Assembly: GCA_965200795.1 (NCBI GenBank)
Contig: CBDAVB010000026.1
Coordinates: 85,368-149,367, forward strand
Origin: Parashewanella sp965200795
GTDB lineage: Bacteria > Pseudomonadota > Gammaproteobacteria > Enterobacterales > Shewanellaceae
Reading direction: 5' to 3'
Length of the DNA: 64,000 nucleotides
This document shows positions 37,289 through 46,980 of the stretch, one piece after another. The notes below the pieces were generated by a model. That model ran no database searches, was not told where the DNA came from, and worked only from the letters and a program-made list of their open reading frames with translations. Numbering within the stretch: the stretch's first letter is position 1; every line of letters starts with the position of its first letter. The position numbers were made by a program, and so were the translations under genes.

Positions 37289-38014
37289 TTAATCTTGAAT
37301 TTCAGCGTTGTGATAAATGTTTTGTACGTCATCACAATCTTCCAGTGCGGCGACTAACTTATCAAACTGCTCAATTTCTCCGGCATCAGTAATTTCAGTC
37401 ATGGTTTGCGGCAACCATGTGACGCTGTCAACTTTGAAGTCTGTATCCGGGTAAGCTTCCGTTAATGCTGTACGAGTGTTGTTATACTCAGTGTGAGGCG
37501 CGTAAACACTGATTAAGCCGTTTTCTGACTCAACGTCAGTCACATCAACGTCCGCCATTATTAACACTTCTAAAACCGCGTCCTCATCGTCACCTTCAAA
37601 TACGAAAGCCGCGGCGTGATCAAACATATGAGCGCATGTACCCGGGCCGCCTAATTTAGCGTCGTTCTTAACGAAAGCTTGACGAACTTCCGTAAAAGTG
37701 CGTTTTACGTTATCGGTTAAGCAGTCAACTATCAGCATACAGTTGTTCGGGCCAAAACCCTCGTAGCGCGCGGTTTCATAATCCTCGCCGCCGCCGCCTT
37801 TAGCTTTATCAATCGCTTTCTCAATTACGTGAGCGGGAACTTGATCTTTCTTTGCTTTTGCAATTAAATGACGCAGCGCCAGGTTTGCGTCAGGTTCTAC
37901 ACCGCCGTTTTTTGCGCATACATAGATTTCTTTACCGTAACGAGAGTAGAGTCGAGTTTTGATACCGGCTGTTTTAGCCATCGACTCTTTACGGTTTTGA
38001 TATGCTCTTCCCAT
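37289..38014 (-). CDS. yeeN: YebC/PmpR-family protein, YeeN type
   Basis: A 241-residue member of the YebC family, cytoplasmic, linked to transcription control or to translation of difficult sequences in better-studied relatives. The start MGRAYQNRKESMAKTAG is the YeeN/Vibrio form, and RYEGFGPNNCMLIVDCLTDNVKRT, AHMFDHAAAFVF and VQNIYHNAE at the end are family hallmarks. Length is usual. It converges on the PqaA-like gene. Confidence 0.85.
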   Translation of the reverse strand: MGRAYQNRKESMAKTAGIKTRLYSRYGKEIYVCAKNGGVEPDANLALRHLIAKAKKDQVPAHVIEKAIDKAKGGGGEDYETARYEGFGPNNCMLIVDCLTDNVKRTFTEVRQAFVKNDAKLGGPGTCAHMFDHAAAFVFEGDDEDAVLEVLIMADVDVTDVESENGLISVYAPHTEYNNTRTALTEAYPDTDFKVDSVTWLPQTMTEITDAGEIEQFDKLVAALEDCDDVQNIYHNAEIQD

Positions 38015-38255
38015 CTTAATCTCTAATCTTGTGACAAAATTCTGATTGATTTTAACAGGATTAGATGAAAACCCAAGCAGTCGTTCAGACTGACACCCGG
38101 GAAGTTGACCTGAAAGTATTTAAAGGGTGTATGTTCCCTGAAAACCGAATCTATTTTTATGTTACATAAATAAAACATTTAATCTGCGATTGCCAAAAAT
38201 TTCCGCGGTGGTCTATAACTTATTATGAAGACTCACAATTTACTGAGAAATTGTT

Positions 38256-38498
38256 ATGAAATCTGAAAGTAAAGTTATAAAGACAACAAAAACAGTCACT
38301 GTGCTTTTTTACGACGCACCCGTCGGATTGTTAATGAGAAGTGAAGTGTTAAAAGATTTACCCGTAGGGAACGCGGGCAGAATTAAGCTGCCGGATTGTT
38401 TTCGTGAGCATAAGTCGATTGTCGCCGTAATGGAAGGTGATTGTAAGGTGCTTAACGCTTTGGGCGACAGGGCAGCACAAACAGCGGCGAATGAATAG
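38256..38498 (+). CDS. DUF2375/TIGR02922-like small protein
   Basis: An 80-residue protein: KTVTVLFYDAPVGLLMRSEVLKDLPVGNAGRIKLPDCFREHKSIVAVMEGDCKVLNALGDR matches the small family I know from Colwellia, Shewanella and relatives. Function unknown. The call supports an Alteromonadales/Vibrionales affinity. Followed by a strong hairpin. Confidence 0.7.
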   Translation: MKSESKVIKTTKTVTVLFYDAPVGLLMRSEVLKDLPVGNAGRIKLPDCFREHKSIVAVMEGDCKVLNALGDRAAQTAANE

Positions 38499-38522
38499 TT
38501 AACCCTATACGGGTAACTATTC
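38491..38522. terminator. Hairpin between DUF2375-like gene and the Lon-type gene
   Basis: GAATAGTTAACCC and GGGTAACTATTC pair almost perfectly. No long T-run follows, so it could serve both converging genes or be a structural element. Confidence 0.55.
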
Positions 38523-38553
38523 ATGTACACGCGTAAACCGGATTTATTAAATA

Positions 38554-40956
38554 TCAGTCTTGCTGGTTTTGCTTCCTCAGCGTTTCCAGTTTTACCCTCG
38601 CGCTTTCGTATACCGAGTCTCTGGTGAACTTGTCCTTAACCGGCTTACCCGCTTTTTTGCCGGTGAGTAATTCAATCGCCTGAGTAACATGGTCAATGGC
38701 CCAGATATGGAATTTACCGGTTTTAACATTTTCAACAATGTCTTTTCGCAGCATTAAATTACTGATGTTGCTTTTAGGAATAATCACCCCCTGGGAATCC
38801 GTCCGGCCTTTGATTTTGCAGATATCATAAAAACCTTCGATTTTCTCATTTACACCGCCGATAGGCTGAGCCACACCGAATTGATCCATTGAGCCTGTAA
38901 TGCCGATATCCTGTCGTAAAGGCACTGCGCTGATCGCGGATAAAACGGCGCAATATTCCGCCATTGAGGCGCTGTCACCATCGACACCCGAATAAGACTG
39001 TTCAAAGGTAATGTAGGTGGTCAGCGGAATTTCAGCGGATTTCCCCAGCACGGAAGCAAGGTAAGAGGTGAGGATCAACACCCCCTTGGAATGTATTTGT
39101 CCGCCGAGCTTTACTTTATGCTCAACATCTAAAACCTCGCCGTCACCACAGGCGGTATTCGCCGTAATCCGGCTTGGTAACCCGAAGCGGTAGTCAGCGG
39201 TGGAGACAACGGTTAACGCATTTACCTGGCCGGCTACTTTACCTGAAACGTCAATGAGCGTTTTACCGAGCTTAAAGTCTTCTCTCATCAGATCCTGCAC
39301 TTTAGATATGCGGTGAATCTGGTTTTCTAACGCTTGTTCAACATGACTGTCAGTAATGATTTCAGCGCCTTGTTGCCGGGCGACAAAGTTAGTTTCACGC
39401 AGCAGGTTGGCAACATCAACCGAATAGAGCGAAAGTTTGTTCTGATCATCAGCTTGCCTCGCGCTGTATTCAATGATTCTTTGAATGGCTGAAATATCGC
39501 AGTTAAGCATATTTTTTTCATTCACAATACAGGAAATGAAACGCGCGTACTGCTCCTCACTTTCCCGTGTGCGATGCATGCTGGTTTCAAAGTCAGCGGT
39601 AACTCTGAATAACTCACTGAAGTCAGGGTCGTAATGCTGCAGTAACTGGTAGGTCTGATGATCACCGAACATCACGATTTTGACATCAAGCGGAATCGGC
39701 TCAGGCTCTAATGAAATCACCCCTGACAGAGACACTTCACGCTCAAGGGAGCTTAAGTCAAGCCGGCGGGAACGCAGAGCCCGCTTCAGACCGTCCCAGA
39801 CATACGGGCGCTCAAGGACTTTAGTGGCGTCGATAAGTAAAACACCGCCGTTAGCCTTATGCAGATTACCGGCTCGAATTAATGAGAAGTCAGTGAATAC
39901 CGTGCCTTTAAAGGTAGCGTTTTCAATGTAGCCGAACAGACTGTGATAGCTCGGGCTCTCTTCCACTTTTATCGGAAAGTGCTCCCCGGCTTGCGGTACC
40001 AGCACATTGACTAAATAGCGTCTCGGTAACTTCTTGTCTAAAGTCGCGTAGGCTAAACCAAGCTGCTCTTCAGTCTGCTCTAAAAAGATATCGACATTAG
40101 TTATCATATCTTTTTGCATGGCTTTCAGGTGCTCAACCACTTCAGGGGCATTTTTATATTTACGGGCGAGCGGCTTAACAAATTGACTGATGACATCTCT
40201 GGCGGTTTTTTCCGTGTGCCGCTGCAGCTTATCGCTGTACTCCTCCTCCCACTTCGTAAAGGTGCGTACGACCTTACGAAGGTCGGACTCAAGGCCGCGT
40301 ATGACTTTTTCCAAGGCCGCCCGCTCGGTATCGGAAAGCGCGTCATAGGATTCTTCTGTGTGCTGCTCCTCACCATTCAACGCGGTAAGCTGATAATCAC
40401 CCTGGGGTGTTACCGTAAGCTGAACATTCTGCTCTTTGGCTTTTTTTGATAATTCGGCGAGCTCGGCCTCCTGGCGTTCGGCAAGTTGCTTTTTTAATTG
40501 TTCAGTCCGGTTGTAGTAAAGCTCATTCTCGAAAGTAAGCGGTAATGACTTGACCAGTTTAATCACCAGTTTTTCGACATCCCGGCTGAAAGCCTCACCC
40601 TTACCCGGTTCAAGCTTAAGGACTTTAGGTCGTCTCGGGTTTTCAAAGTTACTGACATAGCACCAGTCATAAAGCTCACATTGGGTTTTGAGTTTTCGCA
40701 GATAACGCAGCATCATGGTGCGCTTGCCCAGGCCGTTTCGTCCTATGGCGAAGATGTTATAGCCTTTTTCTTTAATTCCCATCGCAAACTCAACCGCCTT
40801 TTGGGCGCGGGTCTGACCGACGATTTCAGTGATCGGCTGTAAATCTTCTGTGGTTTTACAGTCCGGTAATGCGTCTGAAAGCCGGCATACCCGGTAGATG
40901 TCACTTTCCGTGAGTTTAATGGTGTCTTTTGGTAATGATGCTTCTGAGGCGGTCAT
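38554..40956 (-). CDS. Lon-family ATP-dependent protease (LonB/YcbZ type)
   Basis: An 800-residue protein. The ATPase part (AAA, residues ~40-560) has the Walker A GRNGLGKRT near residue 75 and a lid-like insert rich in coiled coil (residues ~170-270), with GVLLIDATKVLERPYVWDGLKRAL as the Walker B region. The protease domain ends the protein: Ser in GVDGDSASMAEYCAVLSA (about 670) and Lys in GGVNEKIEGFYDIC (about 715) form the Lon Ser-Lys dyad. It lacks the N-terminal domain of classic Lon. Its substrates are unknown. Transcribed alone. Confidence 0.88.
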   Translation of the reverse strand: MTASEASLPKDTIKLTESDIYRVCRLSDALPDCKTTEDLQPITEIVGQTRAQKAVEFAMGIKEKGYNIFAIGRNGLGKRTMMLRYLRKLKTQCELYDWCYVSNFENPRRPKVLKLEPGKGEAFSRDVEKLVIKLVKSLPLTFENELYYNRTEQLKKQLAERQEAELAELSKKAKEQNVQLTVTPQGDYQLTALNGEEQHTEESYDALSDTERAALEKVIRGLESDLRKVVRTFTKWEEEYSDKLQRHTEKTARDVISQFVKPLARKYKNAPEVVEHLKAMQKDMITNVDIFLEQTEEQLGLAYATLDKKLPRRYLVNVLVPQAGEHFPIKVEESPSYHSLFGYIENATFKGTVFTDFSLIRAGNLHKANGGVLLIDATKVLERPYVWDGLKRALRSRRLDLSSLEREVSLSGVISLEPEPIPLDVKIVMFGDHQTYQLLQHYDPDFSELFRVTADFETSMHRTRESEEQYARFISCIVNEKNMLNCDISAIQRIIEYSARQADDQNKLSLYSVDVANLLRETNFVARQQGAEIITDSHVEQALENQIHRISKVQDLMREDFKLGKTLIDVSGKVAGQVNALTVVSTADYRFGLPSRITANTACGDGEVLDVEHKVKLGGQIHSKGVLILTSYLASVLGKSAEIPLTTYITFEQSYSGVDGDSASMAEYCAVLSAISAVPLRQDIGITGSMDQFGVAQPIGGVNEKIEGFYDICKIKGRTDSQGVIIPKSNISNLMLRKDIVENVKTGKFHIWAIDHVTQAIELLTGKKAGKPVKDKFTRDSVYESARVKLETLRKQNQQD

Positions 40957-41351
40957 AATCCTTCCTGAAATATTGACGAGAAAAAAGATGTTGTCGTCGA
41001 AATCGCTGTTTCCTTGTTGCGTAAGGCTGTTAGTTTAAAGTAGATAAAATTGAATTAACTTAACTATAAGTTCCCTACTGTTTTATGCCAGAGAAGCTTT
41101 AGACTGTCAAAGTAAACCCGAGTTATTTTTTGACCAGTAACAATTCCTATGCTGATGCAGAGTAACATCCCTTACAGTCTTACCTTGCTTGTGTTTATGG
41201 TGCTTGAATATGTAGATAGGGAAAGGAGGGAGAGAAGTTTTAATGGTTAAATCTCATTAAAACAATATGTTAATGGTTGTGTAACGTTTTTTAAAAGGGG
41301 GAAGAACATGTTGCAATACAAGCCCCGAAAGCTGTTGAAATCTTTAATTTA
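40957..41351. other. Intergenic region upstream of the Lon-type and secreted-repeat genes
   Basis: Divergent promoters are expected here; no clear boxes or repeats stand out. Confidence 0.4.
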
Positions 41352-41582
41352 TTGGTAAAGGTGAATACTATGAAATCTAAAATTAGTGCTTTTTCAGTTG
41401 TTATTCTTTCTATTTTTATAAGTAATTACTCTTTTGCAGCTACACGTGTTCAATGCACAGCATCAAAAGATGATTACACTAAGTACCTCAATGGAGATAA
41501 TATAAAAGTGGATTCATATACTTGCCGAACGAGAGTTTTTATTAATCAAAATGCGTGGTTAAATGATGCCAATTCATCTGAT

Positions 41583-42693
41583 TAGGACTTACGCATTGAC
41601 AGAGTGTTTTGAAATTTGATATCGGGTAAAATGATCATTTTCAGGGATGGAAGTGAGAAAAACTACTCGCCCAACGACAGCCAGATGTACTCTTCCGCAA
41701 TACATGAGATTTTTGATCAGTGAGCCAAAATCATCAACATGCACAAGATTGGCAGAAGTGACGGGTATCTCTCACGATAGCGTTAACCGCTTTCTTCACT
41801 GTGAAGATTATCAACCGAAAGACTTATTTGATGAGGCAGCTCAAGATCTATGTCTTGTTGGTGGTACTTTGAGTGTTGATGATAGCGTACTTGATAAACC
41901 TTACAGTCATCACGTAGAACTGGTGAGTCATTTTTGGTCAGGGAAACACCATCGAGCAGTCAACGGGATTAACCTCGTAACCCTTTATTACACCGACATG
42001 ACTGGTCGCCATATGCCCGTCAATTACAGGATATGCGATAAATCCGAAGGCAAGACTAAAAATGACTATTTTCGTGAAATGCTGGCAGAAGTACTGGATT
42101 GGGGACTCAAGCCAAAGTTTGTAACGGGAGACTCTTGGTACAGCTGCGTCAGGAATCTGAAGACGATTAAAAACCATCAGACAGGATTCATGTTTGCTGT
42201 CGAGAAAAACAGAACAGTATCGCAGGAAAAAGGCCAATGGCTGCAAATTCAGCACCTTGACGTTCCTTGTGACGGTTTGGAGGTTTGGCTTAAAGATTTT
42301 GGCAAGGTCAGGTTGTTTAGAACGACGCTAAAAGACCAGCATCGCTACTACGTGGTTTACTTGCCAGAGGAAGAACCTTTTCAGCATGATGACTTTAAAG
42401 CCATTCATGATCAACACTGGCAAATTGAACAATATCACAGAGCAATCAAGCAAGTCTGTCATATTGAGCATTTTCAAATGCGTAGTGAGCGACCAGTACG
42501 AAATCACATCTTCTCAAGCATTTTGAGTTTTGTTTATCTACAAAAAATGCAGATAGCGCAAGAGTTCACCAATATTTATCAGCACCAACGTGAACTGTTT
42601 AAAGATGTTGTTGGTGCTTTCATTGAACATTTTGCGAAAAGCAAAGAGCAACTCCTACCAAAATTGCACAGTACCATCAATGCGTAAGTCCTA
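41583..42693 (+). mobile_element. IS701-like insertion sequence, copy 2 (1111 bp)
   Basis: Ends TAGGACTTACGCATTGA and its inverse, with CTGAT duplicated on both sides (41578-41582, 42694-42698). Same length as copy 1. Confidence 0.92.
41647..42687 (+). CDS. IS701-like DDE transposase, copy 2
   Basis: A 346-residue intact transposase with LSVDDSVLDKPYS, FVTGDSWYS and QHWQIEQYHRAIKQ as the three acidic motifs. It differs from copy 1 at scattered positions (KSKEQLLPKLHSTINA against KGKEALLPKMNGAINA at the end), so the two copies are not from a very recent jump from one another. Confidence 0.8.
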   Translation: MEVRKTTRPTTARCTLPQYMRFLISEPKSSTCTRLAEVTGISHDSVNRFLHCEDYQPKDLFDEAAQDLCLVGGTLSVDDSVLDKPYSHHVELVSHFWSGKHHRAVNGINLVTLYYTDMTGRHMPVNYRICDKSEGKTKNDYFREMLAEVLDWGLKPKFVTGDSWYSCVRNLKTIKNHQTGFMFAVEKNRTVSQEKGQWLQIQHLDVPCDGLEVWLKDFGKVRLFRTTLKDQHRYYVVYLPEEEPFQHDDFKAIHDQHWQIEQYHRAIKQVCHIEHFQMRSERPVRNHIFSSILSFVYLQKMQIAQEFTNIYQHQRELFKDVVGAFIEHFAKSKEQLLPKLHSTINA

Positions 42694-43299
42694 CTGATGT
42701 AGATTCACTTCCGCTTGGAAGTGTATGCGATATTCATACTAAGGTTGATGTAAATGGTGATACGCCGCTTAGTAATGAGCCTGATGTTCAACAAGATTGT
42801 GCAAAAAACTTCCATACCAAAACGCCATACCTGGTATATGACCCTCATTTATTCACATACGCTAAATGTACAAAATCAAAAGAGGATTATGATAAGTACC
42901 TTAATGGGGGAAAGGTAAAAGTGGATTCATATTCCTGTTACAACAACGACGACGATTGGTCTCATCATGCTCAGTGGATTAATGATGCACTCCATAATAA
43001 TGAAATTGATACCGAGAAACTTACAAGCCATATAGAAGATTCATGTGATAGAAATTCGCGCAGTTATATTGGTCTTTTAAGTGAAGGGAGAAGTTTATAC
43101 GATGACTGCGCCGCAGACTTCAAAACCAATGGGCAGGCTCCATATATCGTATATTTATCTAACAAAAGTGAAAATCCATTCAGCCATTGAATTCTTTAAG
43201 TAAAAAGGCTTGTATATTTTGGATTGAGTATATTTATGGGGCAACTAAGGCTCCATATTTGAAATGGGGTAACATTAAGTTGTGACTTTTGATAAAAAA

Positions 43300-44742
43300 C
43301 TATCTACAGTTACTTATTGCTTTCAATTCAATCAGCGCCCTTTCCCTCGCAGATTTATGCTCAACAATTGCAGGTGCATAATGCTCTGATATTGTATGTG
43401 AACCGAACAATTTGGCGGAATCATTGATTAAGTTAGCTTGGTGTAACTTGCTCGCTTCAATACCATTGAGCTCAGGTATAAAGTGATGAATGAACTCACC
43501 AGCTTCATCGAACTTTTTGCTTTGTTCCATCGGATTAAAAATCCGAAAGTAAGGCTGAGCGTCACAGCCGGTACCGGCGGACCATTGCCAGCCGCCGTTA
43601 TTGGCAGCCAGATCGCCGTCAATGAGGTTTTGCCTGAAATATTTCTCACCCCATCGCCAGTCAATCAGTAAATGCTTACTTAAAAATGACGCCGTGATCA
43701 TGCGTAAGCGATTGTGCATCCAACCTGTTTGATTCAGCTGTCTCATGGCGGCATCGACAATCGGGTAGCCGGTTTGACCTTGGCACCATAATTTAAATTC
43801 GTCGGGATTATTTCGCCAGTTTATTTGGTCAGCGTTGCTTTTGAAGTTTTGGTATTTGCAAAGCTTAGGAAAGGCGACGATTAAGTGACGGTAAAACTCA
43901 CGCCAGACCAGTTCACTCAGCCAGGTCTCCGCTGGTGTTGAGTCTTCAGCGATAGCCTGCGGAAAGTGATGCAGCACGACCCTTAAACATTGCCGCGGGC
44001 TGAGCGCTCCGATAGCCAGATACGGCGATAATTGGCTGGTGGCATTCAGCGCCGGAAAATCCCTCTGCAGCTTGTAAAAGGCCAGGTTTTCTTCGCAGAA
44101 GTTTTTTAAAAGCTGCCGCGCCGCTTTTTCGCCGGCAGGCCAGGCCGAGCTGTTTTTTTTCCCGGCGCTGAACTCAATTTTGTCGTTCGATACCGGAGCG
44201 CTTAATTTATCAACGGAGTGTGTTTTTCGAAGATTATGTTCACTGACGATCTCCCGCCAGCGCTTTTTAAACGGTGTAAAGACCTTAAACATCAATCCCT
44301 GCTGATTACGGACGGAACCCGGAGGCACAATGCAGTGCTCGTCGCTGAACTCAATCGGTAAACCGGCTGCCAGCAGTCGCGAGTCACGCTGCCTTTCATT
44401 CCACTCAGGTTCTTTTCCCGCGAAGATTCTCACGATATTTCGCCGGTTACACAAGTCTTTTAAAAACGTAATCTGATCTTTAAAAGTCGGTGTTTCGTGG
44501 TGTTCGAGTTTAACGCCGAATTCAGCCAGTGACCGGCTGAGCTCATTCAAGTTGCGCTCAATAAAATCAATCTGAATCGGCGCCGTGTCATGCTGCCGCC
44601 ATTGTGCCGGAGTCGATAAATACAGCGCTTTCAGCCGGCACTGATTTTCCCGCGCGAACCTGAAGGCGCCGGCCAGCGCTAAGTTGTCGGTTATTCGTAA
44701 ATCCTGCCGAAACCAGAATAGTACTGTTGCTTCAGAATCCAT
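43300..44742 (-). CDS. phrB: Deoxyribodipyrimidine photolyase
   Basis: A 480-residue class I CPD photolyase that repairs UV pyrimidine dimers with light. The N-terminal photolyase domain starts VLFWFRQDLRITDNLAL and binds the antenna. The FAD domain has SPYLAIGALSPRQC, WLSELVWREFYRHLI, TGYPIVDAAMRQLNQTGWMHNRLRMITASFLSKHLLIDWRWGE and NNGGWQWSAGTGCDAQPYFRIFNP, all signature blocks. The start overlaps the end of the DUF523/DUF1722 gene by 11 bp, so the two form an operon. An ECF-type promoter precedes the operon, as expected for the ChrR regulon. Confidence 0.95.
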   Translation of the reverse strand: MDSEATVLFWFRQDLRITDNLALAGAFRFARENQCRLKALYLSTPAQWRQHDTAPIQIDFIERNLNELSRSLAEFGVKLEHHETPTFKDQITFLKDLCNRRNIVRIFAGKEPEWNERQRDSRLLAAGLPIEFSDEHCIVPPGSVRNQQGLMFKVFTPFKKRWREIVSEHNLRKTHSVDKLSAPVSNDKIEFSAGKKNSSAWPAGEKAARQLLKNFCEENLAFYKLQRDFPALNATSQLSPYLAIGALSPRQCLRVVLHHFPQAIAEDSTPAETWLSELVWREFYRHLIVAFPKLCKYQNFKSNADQINWRNNPDEFKLWCQGQTGYPIVDAAMRQLNQTGWMHNRLRMITASFLSKHLLIDWRWGEKYFRQNLIDGDLAANNGGWQWSAGTGCDAQPYFRIFNPMEQSKKFDEAGEFIHHFIPELNGIEASKLHQANLINDSAKLFGSHTISEHYAPAIVEHKSARERALIELKAISNCR

Positions 44743-45685
44743 AGCGTAATTTTAATTCTTCCGGATGAGGGTTTAAGTAAACCTGGTCTTGAATATATTC
44801 TTTCGGGTGTTCACGTAAATAATGATTAATCAGGGTGATCGGAACTAACAATGGCGTCAGTCCCTGATTAAACTTCAAAATACTTTCACTGAGCTCAGCC
44901 TTTTGCCCTTTGGTAAGCTCATTTTTGAAGTATCCCTGAATATGTTGCAGGGTGTTAGTGTGAGAGCGTCTTGTCGCGGAGCACCTCAGCGCTGTCATAA
45001 AGCCTTCGAAGTACAGAGTCGCGGATGCCTCTAGATCAGACAGATCGGCCAATACCGGCCCGAGTTTGCGGTACCACTGGGTACTGTGCGCCATGATTAA
45101 ATACTTATAGCGAGTATGAAATTGAATCAGCTTATGCTTGGTCAGACCTTCATGTCTCATACTCATCCAGTCGTGATAAGCGTAAACGCGGGTGAAGAAA
45201 TTTTCCTTGAGATTCGGGTCATGCAACCGGCCTTCTTCCTCAACCGGCAATAACGGATATCGCTCCATCAGAGCTTTTGCGAAAACACCGACACCGGATT
45301 TGGTCGCGTTATTCGTACCGACTTTATATTCAAGCACCCGCTCCATGCCGCAGGTCGGAGATTTGGAGCAAAAAATATAACCGCCCAGGGCGGAAAGCTG
45401 CTCAACTTTCTGCTGACTGAATGCGTTTAACGGTCCGGTGACATCAAAGCTGCCGTCGGAGGCCTGAACCCTGATGTCCTCGCCGTCTCTGACTAAACGT
45501 ATGGTTTTACGCGGAGCGCCGAGGCCGATGGCCATTTCAGGACAGACGGGTACGAATCTGAAGAGCTGACTTAACTCTCCCGAACAATACTTGGAATTCT
45601 TGTGACCGCCGTCGTAACGTACTTTTTCGCCGAGCAGGCAGGAGCTGATCCCAATCTGAATTTTATCTGCGGTAAAAGGCAACAT
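44732..45685 (-). CDS. DUF523-DUF1722 fusion protein (YbgA type)
   Basis: A 317-residue protein with two domains: DUF523 (residues ~10-150; IGISSCLLGEKVRYDGGHK, VCPEMAIGLGAPRKTIRL, KSPTCGMERV with conserved cysteines) and DUF1722/YbgA (residues ~180-310; FHTRYKYLIMAHS, then HIQGYFKN). E. coli YbgA is also encoded beside phr. The biochemical role is unknown. It is the first gene of the operon with phrB and has an ECF-like promoter. Confidence 0.88.
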   Translation of the reverse strand: MLPFTADKIQIGISSCLLGEKVRYDGGHKNSKYCSGELSQLFRFVPVCPEMAIGLGAPRKTIRLVRDGEDIRVQASDGSFDVTGPLNAFSQQKVEQLSALGGYIFCSKSPTCGMERVLEYKVGTNNATKSGVGVFAKALMERYPLLPVEEEGRLHDPNLKENFFTRVYAYHDWMSMRHEGLTKHKLIQFHTRYKYLIMAHSTQWYRKLGPVLADLSDLEASATLYFEGFMTALRCSATRRSHTNTLQHIQGYFKNELTKGQKAELSESILKFNQGLTPLLVPITLINHYLREHPKEYIQDQVYLNPHPEELKLRYGF

Positions 45686-45718
45686 GCCGGAAGTCCTTTT
45701 TATCAGGCTTTTGTTAAT

Positions 45719-45746
45719 ACTACGACAAAATGGCGCGCCGGGATCG
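45719..45746 (-). promoter_or_regulatory. Predicted ECF sigma promoter of the DUF523-phrB operon
   Basis: Read on the minus strand: CGATCC, 16-bp spacer, CGTAGT, 34 bp before the ATG at 45685. It is the least perfect of four copies (first base C instead of T), but the spacing is the same. Confidence 0.6.
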
Positions 45747-45758
45747 GATTTCAGCGAT

Positions 45759-46682
45759 TTATTTTGTATTATTTTTACCGGCGAGCCGCTCTAAACTCCA
45801 AACCAGTAACACAGCGGACAGCATGCAAATAAGCGCTAACCAGAGTTGATGCGGCTGTCCTGTCAGTTGCTCATAACTGAAAGGCGATAATGGCTTTTCA
45901 AGCAGCGGTATTTTTTCTCCGTCAGAGTCAGTGCGCCAGCTTTCGGCGATTTTCCAGGGCCAGATTTTACCAAGTGTGCCCAGCATTAAACCGGTAAGGA
46001 AAGTCAGGGTTTCGTTATGCCATTTTTTTAACAAGGCGCTCAGTAAGCGGCTGAAGGTAAGCAGACCGACTAAAGCGCCGGCGGCGAAAACCGCGAGAAT
46101 TTCGATATCAAACCCTTTAGCCGCCCCTAATACCGTGGAGTAAAGACCCAGTAAAAGCAGTAAGAAACTGCCTGAAATACCCGGCAACACCATCGCGCAA
46201 ATCGCGACGGCGCCGCCGATAAATATGGTTAAGGAGTTTATTTCGGTGTGGAACGGCGAAAGTTGAGTTAAAGCGAAAGCGACAAAGGTTCCGGCCAGAA
46301 AAGTAATCGCCCTGGCCGGCGTAAAACCGTTAACCTGTTTTAGCACGTGAGCCGCTGAAATTAAAATCAGTCCGAAAAAGAATGACCAGACGGGTAAAGG
46401 ATGACTGATCAGTAACCATGAAATTAATTTCGCTAACGAAAAAATACTGGTTAAAATGCCGGCGAACAGACTCACCAGAAAACCGCCGTTGATATGATTA
46501 AAAATCACTTTAAGCCCTTGCTCTTTGAGCATGGTAAAAAGTGACGGCTTAATTTTATTAATGCTTTCTAAAAGGGTATCTAAAATACCTGTAATAAATG
46601 CGATTGTACCGCCTGACACACCGGGCACGACATCCGCGGCCCCCATGGCGATGCCTTTTAAATAAGTGACGAAAAACTTCAC
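45759..46682 (-). CDS. popT: DUF368 membrane protein (undecaprenyl-phosphate translocase, PopT type)
   Basis: A 307-residue polytopic membrane protein beginning FVTYLKGIAMGAADVVPGVSGGTIAFITGI, the DUF368 signature, with a second internal pattern GGAVAICAMVLPGISGSFLLLLLGLYS. About eight hydrophobic stretches are seen. DUF368 proteins were shown in Vibrio cholerae and Staphylococcus to flip undecaprenyl phosphate back across the membrane for wall synthesis. The first 32 codons and the leader are duplicated upstream. The duplicate includes the original ribosome site, but its frame leads off. Confidence 0.85.
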   Translation of the reverse strand: MKFFVTYLKGIAMGAADVVPGVSGGTIAFITGILDTLLESINKIKPSLFTMLKEQGLKVIFNHINGGFLVSLFAGILTSIFSLAKLISWLLISHPLPVWSFFFGLILISAAHVLKQVNGFTPARAITFLAGTFVAFALTQLSPFHTEINSLTIFIGGAVAICAMVLPGISGSFLLLLLGLYSTVLGAAKGFDIEILAVFAAGALVGLLTFSRLLSALLKKWHNETLTFLTGLMLGTLGKIWPWKIAESWRTDSDGEKIPLLEKPLSPFSYEQLTGQPHQLWLALICMLSAVLLVWSLERLAGKNNTK

Positions 46683-46878
46683 GGTTTGTCCTTGTTATTT
46701 TGAATTGCGGGAATTATACAAAAATACAGTTATACCTGTAATAAATGCGATTGTACCGCCTGACACACCGGGCACGACATCCGCGGCCCCCATGGCGATG
46801 CCTTTTAAATAAGTGACGAAAAACTTCACGGTTTGTCCTTGTTATTTTGAATTGCGGGAATTATACAAAAATACAGTT
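46585..46878. repeat. Perfect 147-bp tandem duplication over the popT start
   Basis: Units 46585-46731 and 46732-46878 are identical as far as I can read. Each contains the leader and the first 32 codons (minus strand). The inner unit starts the real gene; the outer one gives a second, dead start. Confidence 0.85.
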
Positions 46879-46980
46879 GTAACGGACTGGTTTAATGGCG
46901 TCAACATTAAAAAATATTTAACCGTGCGGAATGTGTTACTCTGGGCTAAATTTTGAGACCATAATCATGCAGAGGTGCTT

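Larger units (their letters stand above)
41370..43190 (+). pseudogene. Secreted protein with two internal repeats, split by the IS701-like element
   Basis: Joining 41370-41582 to 42699-43190 (one CTGAT removed) restores a 234-residue frame. The start MKSKISAFSVVILSIFISNYSFAA is a signal peptide; ATG 41370 is preferred over 41352. Two repeats follow: CTASKDDYTKYLNGDNIKVDSYTC and CTKSKEDYDKYLNGGKVKVDSYSC, the second leading to HHAQWINDALHNNEIDTEKL, the first to NQNAWLNDA. Several paired cysteines suggest disulphides outside the cytoplasm. I do not recognise the family. The present 5' part ends within 1 codon of the IS. Probably inactive. Confidence 0.8.
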
